Assembly (NCBI GenBank): GCA_021153325.1
Contig: JAGKTQ010000003.1
Location: forward strand, 1-64,000
Source of the DNA: Lachnospiraceae bacterium
Lineage (GTDB): Bacteria; Bacillota; Clostridia; Lachnospirales; Lachnospiraceae
Direction: 5' to 3'
DNA length: 64,000 nucleotides
Of this stretch, positions 8,714 to 16,348 are shown piece by piece. The notes below the pieces were generated by a model. The model was not told the origin of the DNA. It saw only the letters and a list, made by a program, of their open reading frames with translations, and ran no database searches. Both the position numbers and the translations under genes were made by a program. How positions within the stretch are numbered: position 1 is the first letter of the stretch; each line of letters begins with the position of its first letter.

Positions 8714-9115
8714 ATGGAGAAGAAAGAGCAAGAAACCTTTCGTTATACATATTCTGCAAAGGAGCAGGAGGAAATTCAAAATATCCGCAGAAAGTACGCG
8801 GCTCCGGAAGAGAATAAAATGGAATACATACGACGCCTTGACAGAGGTGTTACCCAAAAGGCAGAGATAGCAGCACTTGTTTTGGGGGTTATCGGCGTAT
8901 TATTTTTAGGACTTGGAATGAGTCTCGCAATGTCAGATTTGAGTGGGATGCTTGGCTTTAGTCAGAGTATGGCATTGCTCATTGGTATCTTGATTGGGAG
9001 TATTGGTATAGCTCTTGTTTGTCTAGCTTATCCTTTGTATAATTATGTTATTAAGAAGGAGCGAGCTAAAATTTCACCAGAGATTTTAAGGCTTACGGAG
9101 GAACTGATGAAATAA
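8714..9115 (+). CDS. small two-TM membrane protein, paralogue of the 5380 gene
   Basis: Unrecognised 133-residue protein. A charged, probably cytoplasmic region of about 55 residues precedes two membrane helices (about 57-78 and 89-112). Shared with the 121-residue protein at 5380 are the GLGMSLAMSDLS segment, the IGILIGSIGIALV helix and the YPLYNYVIKK motif after it. It starts six bases after the upstream stop with a GAGAGGAG ribosome site, so it is in the same operon as the kinase. A family role in membrane signalling or stress is only a guess. Confidence 0.72.
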   Translation: MEKKEQETFRYTYSAKEQEEIQNIRRKYAAPEENKMEYIRRLDRGVTQKAEIAALVLGVIGVLFLGLGMSLAMSDLSGMLGFSQSMALLIGILIGSIGIALVCLAYPLYNYVIKKERAKISPEILRLTEELMK

Positions 9116-9127
9116 GGAGATCATGAT

Positions 9128-10558
9128 ATGGGATATGAGTATCTGATTGTAATTCTTGCGGCAACATTGGCTGGTATCGGAACCGGTCTTGTAGGACTAA
9201 GTGCAGCAACAGCGATGGTGCCACTGCTTATTGTGCTTTGTCCGACTTTCGGTGGAGAACATGGTGCCTATATGGCAACAGCTATTGCGCTGGCAAGCGA
9301 TGTACTTGGATCGGCGGTAACCGCAGGGGTATATGCAAAGAGTAAGAAAATTGATTTAAAACATGGTTGGTTGATGCTGACTTGTATTATTACCATGTGT
9401 ACCGTAGGTTCTGTTGCAGCTTATTATACACACCAATCGGTATTGGGTGGATTTTCTCTTTTCCTTTGTGTTGCAATTGGTATCCGTTTTCTCGTAAAGC
9501 CGGATTCAAAAGAACGTCCCGAAAAAGATGGGACAATGAGGTTGACTGCAAAAGAAATCGCAGTGTCTCTGTTTTTTGGTTTGACAATCGGTTTTGGCAC
9601 CGGATTTTTTGGATCTGGTGGCGGTATGATGATGCTCATTGTTTTTACCGCTATGCTTGGCTATGACCGTAAGACCGCTGTTGGTACATCCACTTTTATC
9701 ATGACCTTTACAGCGTTGATTGCATCGGTCAGCCATATTATGATTGAGCCGACTATCTTATTTGAGTGTTGGGACTATCTGTTGATTTCAATTGCAGTGG
9801 CAACCGTTTTTTCTCTTGTCAGTGCAAAATTTGCAAACAAGGTAAATAGTAAAGTAGTAGGATATGTGACCGGTGTGATTTTGCTGGTACTCGGAATTAC
9901 TATGATTTTTATCAATAATCTTGATAAAATGAATATGGTTTATCTCGCTGAATATTTGAGAGTGTTCGGTATTTACATAGGTTATATCGTGGCATGTGCA
10001 GCAGTGCTTCTTGTTGTGCGTTTTACAACGAAAGTACCGGATTACATTTTTCGAAAACTCCTTCACTGTGTAGCTTTTACGTCTATTCTCCCTTTGGTAC
10101 TTTGCACGGATGTTTGGTGGATTGCTGCGGCGGTAGAAATCCTGTTTCTTATGCTTGTCATTGTCGCGCTTCATTTTTTTGAAGGATTTACTTTTTATAA
10201 AGAACTTTTTGTGGAGAAGGAAAAGCACGAGGTGTTGTCGAGCTTTATCTATTTGTTTGGGTTGATGACAGTATTGATAGCTGTTTTCTGGGGTGGATTC
10301 GGCGCGGAACATAAATATATTATTGTTGCTGCTATTATGGCATGGGGTCCGGGAGATGCGGTTGCTGCAATTGTTGGTAAGAAATTTGGGAAGCACAAGC
10401 TACAGGGAAAGATGATTGAAGGTGTGAAATCGGTTGAAGGGAGTGTAGGTATGGCGATTGCGTCATTAACGGAATTATATACAAAGAAGGGATTTGATAC
10501 AGTTACAGTGCCGTTTGTTTCAGCCCTTGTTCTTTGTCTGACTATGATATGGAGATAA
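9128..10558 (+). CDS. TauE/SafE (TSUP) permease fused to a phytol/dolichol-kinase-like domain
   Basis: 476-residue integral membrane protein with two parts. Residues 1 to about 260 look like the TauE/SafE anion exporter family, with the duplicated glycine-rich signature (GTGLVGLSAATAMVPLL near 17 and GFGTGFFGSGGGMMMLI near 156). From about 300, the sequence resembles the CTP-dependent phytol/dolichol kinase and cytidylyltransferase-like family: RKLLHCVAF near 317 and WGPGDAVAAIVGKKFGKHK with VKSVEGSVGM near 410-440. TSUP proteins normally end near 260 residues, so this is a fusion. AAGGAG sits 8 bases before the ATG. Substrate and the reason for the pairing are unknown; isoprenoid-alcohol phosphorylation is only an inference. 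Confidence 0.75.
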   Translation: MGYEYLIVILAATLAGIGTGLVGLSAATAMVPLLIVLCPTFGGEHGAYMATAIALASDVLGSAVTAGVYAKSKKIDLKHGWLMLTCIITMCTVGSVAAYYTHQSVLGGFSLFLCVAIGIRFLVKPDSKERPEKDGTMRLTAKEIAVSLFFGLTIGFGTGFFGSGGGMMMLIVFTAMLGYDRKTAVGTSTFIMTFTALIASVSHIMIEPTILFECWDYLLISIAVATVFSLVSAKFANKVNSKVVGYVTGVILLVLGITMIFINNLDKMNMVYLAEYLRVFGIYIGYIVACAAVLLVVRFTTKVPDYIFRKLLHCVAFTSILPLVLCTDVWWIAAAVEILFLMLVIVALHFFEGFTFYKELFVEKEKHEVLSSFIYLFGLMTVLIAVFWGGFGAEHKYIIVAAIMAWGPGDAVAAIVGKKFGKHKLQGKMIEGVKSVEGSVGMAIASLTELYTKKGFDTVTVPFVSALVLCLTMIWR

Positions 10559-10573
10559 AGTATGAAAAATAAG

Positions 10574-10616
10574 AAAAAGCCTGACAGGTGTTAAAAAACG
10601 TCTGTGCAGGCTTTGC
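10574..10616 (-). terminator. terminator between convergent genes
   Basis: Stem AAAGCCTG/CAGGCTTT (10576-10583 and 10607-10614) with partly paired interior. Read on the minus strand it is followed by TTTTTCTTATTTTT, so it mainly serves the minus-strand CmpB-like gene; it may also stop the converging TauE-fusion transcript. Confidence 0.8.
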
Positions 10617-10638
10617 TTAATTTCTTACGAACCTTTCT

Positions 10639-12006
10639 TTAATTTTCTACAATCTTAGCATTCGGATAAATCTTCTCCATCCGTTCGTCTGGAAAATGCT
10701 TATCTAAAAAGAAAATCAAACTGGATTTCCAATTTTTTTCAGAATCCACGCCCGTACTTACATACATTTCCGTAGTTTCTGTTTCGTTTTCAATAGTATT
10801 TCTCTCTGTATATCGTGCCAATGCCAGTGCTGAAATTCCCATGTTAAAGACCATAAAGATGATCAATATATTAAAAACAATCTTTCCAACTTTCATCGGA
10901 ATCTTTTCTATCCATGCAGAGAGTTTTGGATAGATCATTTTAAACCAGACAACAGCAGCAATGCCCCAAAAGAAACAGTAGAGCAGATTGATACGTCCAC
11001 CAAGATTAAAAGCAAAACCACTGTAATCCCAGAAAATCGTTCCGAAGACCAATTCGGTAAATACACTACATATGTATTCATACGCACCGCCTAAAAGTGT
11101 GCCAGCAATAAAAATATGCCGATCACTGCTTTCTTTGTAACGATACAAAAGAGCGGTAAGGAAGGCACAACCAAGTCCCCATACAATGCTGAATGGACCA
11201 TAAACGACACTGCTTCGGCTCATCAGTACACCAGTCGTAATAAAACAAAAAATGGTTTCTGTAATATCACCTAAAAATGCTCCAATAAAGAAGAGTGCAA
11301 TCAGTTTATAAAAACTGCATCCTTCTGCAAAGACAGTGGATTTTTCCTTGGCAGAAAGAGTAATGTCTTCTTCGGAAAGAGAAGGGAACGCCTTTTGCAT
11401 ACGTTTTTGTATTCTTTTTGTAATGGCATTTTCCAAAACCTTAGAGGCATGCTGCATGCCTTCCGTAATAGGAGCAAGCTGTTTCGCTCTTTTTTGCATG
11501 CCAAGCAATGCAATAGCACTGCAGGTTATATCCAAAAGCAACAGGCAGAATAAAACGATGGCAGCAACAAAGCCCATTGTGTAAGGAATCATTTCTAATA
11601 TAGAAAGCAGAAATGGATTCATAAAATAAATGAGCAGCAGGGCAAATACACCCCAAAGCAAAGAATACTTTAAGCAGATATATCCGTCTAAAGAGAAGCG
11701 GTTGCCGGTATAGTCCCACCATTTCTTTTTAAAAATCGTTTCCAAAAGTTTTCCGGTACTATATTCCAAAATGGAAGCTAAAATGACGCCGCCTAAAAAT
11801 AGGAAAAAGGGAGAAGTTTTTAAATCCGAAAGAAATATAGCAAAGAGTATGGCGCCGTTTCCATAAATGGGACACAAAGGTTCGGCAACAAAACCCCGGT
11901 TAATAAATTTTCTTTTGCGGATTGCTGCAGCACAGACTTCTACACACCATCCAATGAAGGAGTATGTGAAAAACAGCCATACAAGCCCGTAAATAGTATA
12001 TTCCAT
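10639..12006 (-). CDS. tandem CmpB-type (putative ABC-transporter type IV) membrane protein
   Basis: 455-residue polytopic membrane protein made of two homologous halves. The first half has FIGWCVEV, NRGFVAEPLCPIYGNGA and WWDYTGNRFSLDGYICL; the second repeats this with FLGDITETI, SSVVYGPFSIVWGLG and FWDYSGFAFNLGGRINL. This is the pattern of the Pfam CmpB-like family (putative ABC-transporter type IV), whose biochemical role is not established. The second half ends with a C-terminal membrane segment and a soluble tail of about 55 residues. It lies 53 bases after coaBC on the same strand, so it may be read from the same transcript, without any clear functional link to CoA synthesis. Confidence 0.8.
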   Translation of the reverse strand: MEYTIYGLVWLFFTYSFIGWCVEVCAAAIRKRKFINRGFVAEPLCPIYGNGAILFAIFLSDLKTSPFFLFLGGVILASILEYSTGKLLETIFKKKWWDYTGNRFSLDGYICLKYSLLWGVFALLLIYFMNPFLLSILEMIPYTMGFVAAIVLFCLLLLDITCSAIALLGMQKRAKQLAPITEGMQHASKVLENAITKRIQKRMQKAFPSLSEEDITLSAKEKSTVFAEGCSFYKLIALFFIGAFLGDITETIFCFITTGVLMSRSSVVYGPFSIVWGLGCAFLTALLYRYKESSDRHIFIAGTLLGGAYEYICSVFTELVFGTIFWDYSGFAFNLGGRINLLYCFFWGIAAVVWFKMIYPKLSAWIEKIPMKVGKIVFNILIIFMVFNMGISALALARYTERNTIENETETTEMYVSTGVDSEKNWKSSLIFFLDKHFPDERMEKIYPNAKIVEN

Positions 12007-12059
12007 AAAATCTTATCCTTATAGTTTCTAATTTGATCCACCCCTCAAATTTTAGAAGC

Positions 12060-13250
12060 TTAAATTCTGGCTTTTATCGTATCTATTAAATTTTTAGCAA
12101 CGTCATCCTTACTCATGACCGGAAGTTCTATCGCATCATCTTTTGTAATAAAGGTTACGATATTAGTATCTGTACCAAATCCGGCACCTTCCTGTTTTAC
12201 GTTGTTTGCAACGATCATATCCAGATTTTTCTTTTCCAGTTTTGCCTTGGAATTTTCCAGCATATTTTCTGTTTCCATAGAAAAACCGCATAAGAACTGG
12301 TCATCACGTTTGTGCTCGCCTAAGTATTTTAAAATATCATCTGTACGTTCCAGTTCAATGGAAAGTTCGCCATCTTTCTTTTTCATTTTTTCATCTGCCA
12401 CTTTGGCAGGTCGATAGTCTGCAACTGCAGCAGCTTTGATGACAATATCCTGTTCATCAAAACGGGAAGTAACTGCATCAAACATTTCTTTTGCAGATTC
12501 AATAGGAACAACATCTATATAAGGCGGTGGTGTGAGAGAAGTCTTACCGGTTACTAAAGTGACTTTTGCACCACGAAGCATACAATGCTTTGCAATGGCA
12601 TAGCCCATCTTTCCAGTAGAGTGATTGGACAGGAAACGGACAGGATCTAAGCGTTCTATAGTAGGTCCTGCAGTAACTAAAACATGTTTTCCGGCTAAAT
12701 CTTTCTCAAAAGCTACTTCGCGTTCAATGGCTTCAAAAAGTACTTGCTCGGAAGGCATTTTGCCATCACCAATATCGCCACAGGCAAGATAACCGCTGTC
12801 AGGCTGAATAACTTCGTACCCATAATGGGAGAGTTTTTTCAAATTGTCCTGTACGATCGGATTGTGGAACATATGCGTATTCATAGCAGGAGAAATGATC
12901 TTTTTGCATTCACATGCCATGATCGTCGTTGTCAGCATATCGTCTGCAATGCCATTAGCAAGTTTGCCGATCACATTTGCGGAAGCAGGAGCAATCATGA
13001 CTACATCGGTCTGCTTTGCAAGAGATACATGTTCTACGTTGAACTGGAAGTTACGGTCGAATGTATCGATCAGGCATTTGTTTCCGGTCAAGGTTTCAAA
13101 GGTTATTGGATTAATAAAATTGGTTGCATTTTCTGTCATTAATACGGTGACATTGCATTCTTTTTTCTTTAACATGCTTGCCAGATTGGCAATCTTATAA
13201 GCCGCAATACTGCCAGTTACAGCAAGCACTACATTTTTTCCTTTTAACAT
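12060..13250 (-). CDS. coaBC: bifunctional phosphopantothenoylcysteine decarboxylase/phosphopantothenate-cysteine ligase
   Basis: Performs two consecutive CoA steps: ligation of cysteine to 4'-phosphopantothenate, and decarboxylation to 4'-phosphopantetheine. The 396-residue product has the N-terminal CoaC flavoprotein domain (GSIAAYK near 11, APASANVIGK, SPAMNTHMFHNP) and the C-terminal CoaB domain (TAGPTIERLDPVRFLSNHSTGKMG, AAVADYRP, CGFSMET). The start at 13250 gives the canonical MLKGKNVVL beginning with GAGG a few bases upstream; an ATG at 13289 would add 13 residues with no family support. It lies 52 bases after coaX. Confidence 0.95.
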   Translation of the reverse strand: MLKGKNVVLAVTGSIAAYKIANLASMLKKKECNVTVLMTENATNFINPITFETLTGNKCLIDTFDRNFQFNVEHVSLAKQTDVVMIAPASANVIGKLANGIADDMLTTTIMACECKKIISPAMNTHMFHNPIVQDNLKKLSHYGYEVIQPDSGYLACGDIGDGKMPSEQVLFEAIEREVAFEKDLAGKHVLVTAGPTIERLDPVRFLSNHSTGKMGYAIAKHCMLRGAKVTLVTGKTSLTPPPYIDVVPIESAKEMFDAVTSRFDEQDIVIKAAAVADYRPAKVADEKMKKKDGELSIELERTDDILKYLGEHKRDDQFLCGFSMETENMLENSKAKLEKKNLDMIVANNVKQEGAGFGTDTNIVTFITKDDAIELPVMSKDDVAKNLIDTIKARI

Positions 13251-13302
13251 AAATTCCTCATTTCTGCGTAGGTCAAAACGCGGTTTCATTTGTCAGAAAG
13301 AT

Positions 13303-14085
13303 TTAAGAGTGTTTCGGTTGTTTCTTATTTTTATCGTAGATGATCTTCAAGCCTTTTAGCAATAGATCATCATCTAAGATGATTTCGTGTTTGCAATGTG
13401 GGATAATGGATTTTGCAAGACCGCCTGTTGCAACAACAGTTGTTGTATAGCCAAGTTCTTCTTCAATGCGATCGATCATGCCATCAATGCAGGAAGCGTT
13501 TCCGTAAAGAATGCCGCTTTTCATACAATCGATTGTGTTAGTGCCGATTACTTTTTTAGGTGCGTCCAATCCAATGCGTGGAAGCTGGGAGGTACGGGAC
13601 ACAAGGGAATCCAAAGAAACGCGTACACCCGGTAAGATCTGTCCACCAATATAATTATTATTTTTGTCCACCACACAGATCGTTGTAGCAGTGCCCATAT
13701 CAATGATAGTAAGGGGAGCGCCATATTCATGTAATGCAGCTACAGAATCTACCACAAGGTCACTTCCTAATTGGGAAGGATTGTCCATTAAAATATTCAA
13801 ACCATTTTTTAAACCTGGTCCTACGATAAAAGGGGTGATCTTTAACAGTTTTTCCAGTGCGGATTTAATGATCAGATTTAATTGTGGTACAACAGAAGAG
13901 ATAATTGCACCGTCAATATCAGAAGCCTTAATATTATAAAGCTCCAGAACGGTCTTAAAATCTACCGCATATTCCAATTCTGTTTTTTGCGCGGATGTGG
14001 AAAGACGTTCCACAAAATAAATTTTTTCATCATCAATACAGCCGATGACAATGTTGGTATTTCCCATATCAATTGCTAATAACAT
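13303..14085 (-). CDS. coaX: type III pantothenate kinase
   Basis: Phosphorylates pantothenate in the first step of CoA synthesis. The 260-residue protein is an ASKHA-fold kinase with the N-terminal phosphate loop IDMGNTNIVIG, the motif GSDLVVDSVAA, IDMGTATTICVVD and GGQILPGVRVS, all typical of CoaX. The ATG follows AAGGAG by 7 bases. It sits between panT and coaBC, so uptake, phosphorylation and the next two steps are encoded together. Type III enzymes are known to escape feedback inhibition by CoA, which would leave regulation to transcription. Confidence 0.95.
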   Translation of the reverse strand: MLLAIDMGNTNIVIGCIDDEKIYFVERLSTSAQKTELEYAVDFKTVLELYNIKASDIDGAIISSVVPQLNLIIKSALEKLLKITPFIVGPGLKNGLNILMDNPSQLGSDLVVDSVAALHEYGAPLTIIDMGTATTICVVDKNNNYIGGQILPGVRVSLDSLVSRTSQLPRIGLDAPKKVIGTNTIDCMKSGILYGNASCIDGMIDRIEEELGYTTTVVATGGLAKSIIPHCKHEIILDDDLLLKGLKIIYDKNKKQPKHS

Positions 14086-14126
14086 ATGAAATCTCCTTTA
14101 TAAAATGCAGATTGTATTTTTCTATT

Positions 14127-14176
14127 AAAAAAGGATTGTCCAAAGATCCGGTGAGACCGAAGCGTTAGGACAATCC
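14127..14176 (-). terminator. intrinsic terminator/attenuator between panT and coaX
   Basis: On the minus strand GGATTGTCC (14168-14176) pairs perfectly with GGACAATCC (14133-14141) across a 26-base loop, which may itself fold (CGG...CCG), and is followed by six T residues. It lies right after the panT stop and upstream of coaX, so it should limit read-through into coaX-coaBC. Confidence 0.85.
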
Positions 14177-14185
14177 ACTCTTTCA

Positions 14186-14800
14186 CTAATTTTCCAGTGC
14201 AGCAATCAGTTTTGCTTTATATAGTGCGAAACCGACCAACCCGGTAATGATCGTAGAAGCAATCATTTCAAACACAGCGTTAATGCCTACAAAGGAACAG
14301 ATAAAGACGATAACGTTTCTGCCGGCGATAAGTTCCTGTACGTATTCGGTATTTCCAAACAGAAGAACCAAGGCAGCCATAAAGAAAAGTGTGTTCAAGA
14401 AAGCAGAACAAAAGCCTGTAATAAAACAAGATACTTGCACATTTGCGGCTTTTCTCACTCCTTTAAAAATATATCCAAGCAGAAAACCATCCAATACACG
14501 TGGAATGAAACGCTGTACAAATGCAAAGAAAGGATTGATATCAAACAGGATAGCACCCATTGCACTGGTACCGCCTATGCCGATACATTGTAAAAAGCTT
14601 GTCAGACCAAATACGGCTCCTATGATGGCTCCACCTACAGGGCCTAAGGTGACTGCAGCTAACGCTACTGGAATGATATTTAAAGTAATGGCAAGTGGAC
14701 CGATGTTCAAATATCCGAGTGGCGTGTAAGCCATGAGCAGTAAAACTGCAGTTAGCAAACCAAGCGTGGTAAGCTGTTTCGTGTTAAAAGTTTTTTTCAT
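14186..14800 (-). CDS. panT: ECF transporter S component, probable pantothenate-specific PanT
   Basis: Membrane substrate-binding subunit of an energy-coupling-factor transporter; it would work with shared EcfA/A'/T subunits encoded elsewhere. The 204-residue protein has about six helices and the family features: LTAVLLLMAYTPLGYLNIG near the start, ITLNIIPVALAAVTLGPVGGAIIGAVFGLTSF-type core and RFIPRVLDGFLLG. The assignment to pantothenate rests on family resemblance and on being the first gene before coaX and coaBC. The ATG at 14800 follows AGGAGG by 8 bases; a much longer in-frame reading back to 15094 runs into the hisS promoter region and start and is not credible. Confidence 0.85.
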   Translation of the reverse strand: MKKTFNTKQLTTLGLLTAVLLLMAYTPLGYLNIGPLAITLNIIPVALAAVTLGPVGGAIIGAVFGLTSFLQCIGIGGTSAMGAILFDINPFFAFVQRFIPRVLDGFLLGYIFKGVRKAANVQVSCFITGFCSAFLNTLFFMAALVLLFGNTEYVQELIAGRNVIVFICSFVGINAVFEMIASTIITGLVGFALYKAKLIAALEN

Positions 14801-14853
14801 ATTCAATTTCCTCCTGTTATTATTCTCCCTTAGCGGAGATACAATACGAAAAC

Positions 14854-14882
14854 ATAATAACATGCTTTTTTTTAGACGGCAA
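14854..14882 (-). promoter_or_regulatory. promoter for panT-coaX-coaBC
   Basis: On the minus strand TTGCCG (14882-14877), a 17-base spacer and TATTAT (14859-14854), leaving a leader of about 45 bases before the panT start. No riboswitch-like fold was recognised in that leader. Confidence 0.6.
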
Positions 14883-14988
14883 TATTTTTTGTTACTGTAG
14901 ATGGAGAAAAAGGATAGAAATATAGTAGTGCAGCAAGAAAAGATTTTATCAGGAATATGGAATTGCCGACCGATTGGTGCAGTTAGTC

Positions 14989-15017
14989 TTGAAAAGAGAG
15001 CAAAAACGTTGTAAAAT
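14989..15017 (+). promoter_or_regulatory. promoter for hisS-aspS
   Basis: TTGAAA (14989-14994), exactly 17 bases, TAAAAT (15012-15017), 45 bases before hisS. The leader is too short for a T-box, so these two synthetase genes do not appear to be T-box controlled here. It is divergent from the panT promoter. Confidence 0.65.
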
Positions 15018-15062
15018 CTTAAAGATATCAGAGTGAAAAATAAAATAAGTGAGGAAAAATAA

Positions 15063-16325
15063 ATGGCACTGAGCAAGAAGCCTGTAACAGGCATGAAAGA
15101 TATAATGCCGGATGAAATGCAGATCCGTGATTACGTGATTGGTGTGATTAAGGAAACTTATGGAAAATTTGGTTTCACACCAATGGAGACACCTTGTATG
15201 GAAAATATTGCAAACTTAAGCAATAAACAGGGTGGCGAAAATGAAAAACTGATTTTTAAAGTATTAAAAAGAGGAGAGAAGCTGAATCTGGAGACAGCAC
15301 AGGAAGAAAATGATTTAGTGGATTTTGGAATGCGCTATGATCTGACTGTTCCACTTGTACGTTACTATTCCAACCACTCCAACGAACTTCCTTCTCCTTT
15401 TAAGGCATTACAGATAGGAAATGTCTGGAGAGCTGACAGACCGCAGAGAGGAAGATATCGTCAGTTCATGCAGTGTGATATTGATATTTTAGGCGAGCCT
15501 ACCAACCTTGCAGAAATTGAGTTGATTCTGGCAACAACGACCACACTTGGAAAGCTTGGATTTAAAAACTTCCAGATTCGTATTAATGACAGAAGAATCT
15601 TAAAAGCCATGGCAGCGTACAGTGGTTTTGAGGAAGAAGATTACGACAGTATTTTCATTACCTTGGATAAGATGGACAAGATCGGCTTAGAAGGTGTGGA
15701 AGAAGAATTATTAAAAGATGGCTATGCAAAAGAGAGCGTAGATAAATATTTAGGTTTATTTAAGGGCTTGAACGAAGCAGAAGATGGTCTTGCATTTATC
15801 GAAGAAAAGATGACGGGCTTTTTGGAAGAGGACGTAAAGATAAGCTTTAGAGAAATCATCGAAAGTGTAAAAGCAACAAAGGGCGATCACTTTGAATTAG
15901 TATTTGACCCAACATTAGTAAGAGGTATGTCCTATTATACAGGAACTATTTTTGAAATTGCCATGCCGGAATTTGGCGGAAGCTGTGGCGGTGGTGGACG
16001 TTACGACAAGATGGTTGGAAAGTTCACGGGAAAAGATACCCCGGCATGCGGATTTTCCATCGGCTTTGAGAGAATCATTCTGCTCCTAATGGAAAGCGGC
16101 TTTAAAGTTCCGAACCAGAGTAAGAAAGTTGCATATTTGATTGAAAAAGGTGTTGCTTCTAAAGAGCTTTGTGATGTGATTGCAAAAGCACAGGAAGAAA
16201 GAAAAGACGGTACACAGGTCTTAGTAGCAAGAATGAACAAAAATAAAAAATTCCAGAAAGAGCAGTTGACAGCAGAAGGCTACGAGGAATTTAAAGAATT
16301 TTATAAAGATCCACTCAAAAACTAA
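15063..16325 (+). CDS. hisS: histidyl-tRNA synthetase
   Basis: Class II aminoacyl-tRNA synthetase charging tRNA-His. The 420-residue protein has the usual length with motif 1 near residues 40-70, motif 2 (GNVWRADRPQRGRYRQFMQCDID), the histidine-A-type segment LVRGMSYYTGTIFEI, and motif 3 (ACGFSIGFERI). The C-terminal anticodon-binding domain (about 330-420) is present. GAGGAAAAA precedes the ATG. aspS follows after 23 bases, an arrangement common in Bacillota. Confidence 0.96.
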   Translation: MALSKKPVTGMKDIMPDEMQIRDYVIGVIKETYGKFGFTPMETPCMENIANLSNKQGGENEKLIFKVLKRGEKLNLETAQEENDLVDFGMRYDLTVPLVRYYSNHSNELPSPFKALQIGNVWRADRPQRGRYRQFMQCDIDILGEPTNLAEIELILATTTTLGKLGFKNFQIRINDRRILKAMAAYSGFEEEDYDSIFITLDKMDKIGLEGVEEELLKDGYAKESVDKYLGLFKGLNEAEDGLAFIEEKMTGFLEEDVKISFREIIESVKATKGDHFELVFDPTLVRGMSYYTGTIFEIAMPEFGGSCGGGGRYDKMVGKFTGKDTPACGFSIGFERIILLLMESGFKVPNQSKKVAYLIEKGVASKELCDVIAKAQEERKDGTQVLVARMNKNKKFQKEQLTAEGYEEFKEFYKDPLKN

Positions 16326-16348
16326 GAAAGGTAAGGTTACTATATATC

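Noticed and set aside
9788..10396. 202-residue minus-strand open frame opposite the TauE-fusion gene
   Set aside because: His/Asn/Lys-rich composition typical of the reverse complement of membrane-protein codons; the plus strand has clear domain motifs.
14801..15062. Possible riboswitch or T-box between panT and hisS
   Set aside because: Both leaders are only about 40-50 bases from their promoters and no T-box or known riboswitch core was seen.
14186..15094. Long minus-strand reading of the panT gene extending to 15094
   Set aside because: The extension crosses the divergent hisS promoter and start and the panT promoter; the ATG at 14800 has AGGAGG and gives a normal S-component length.
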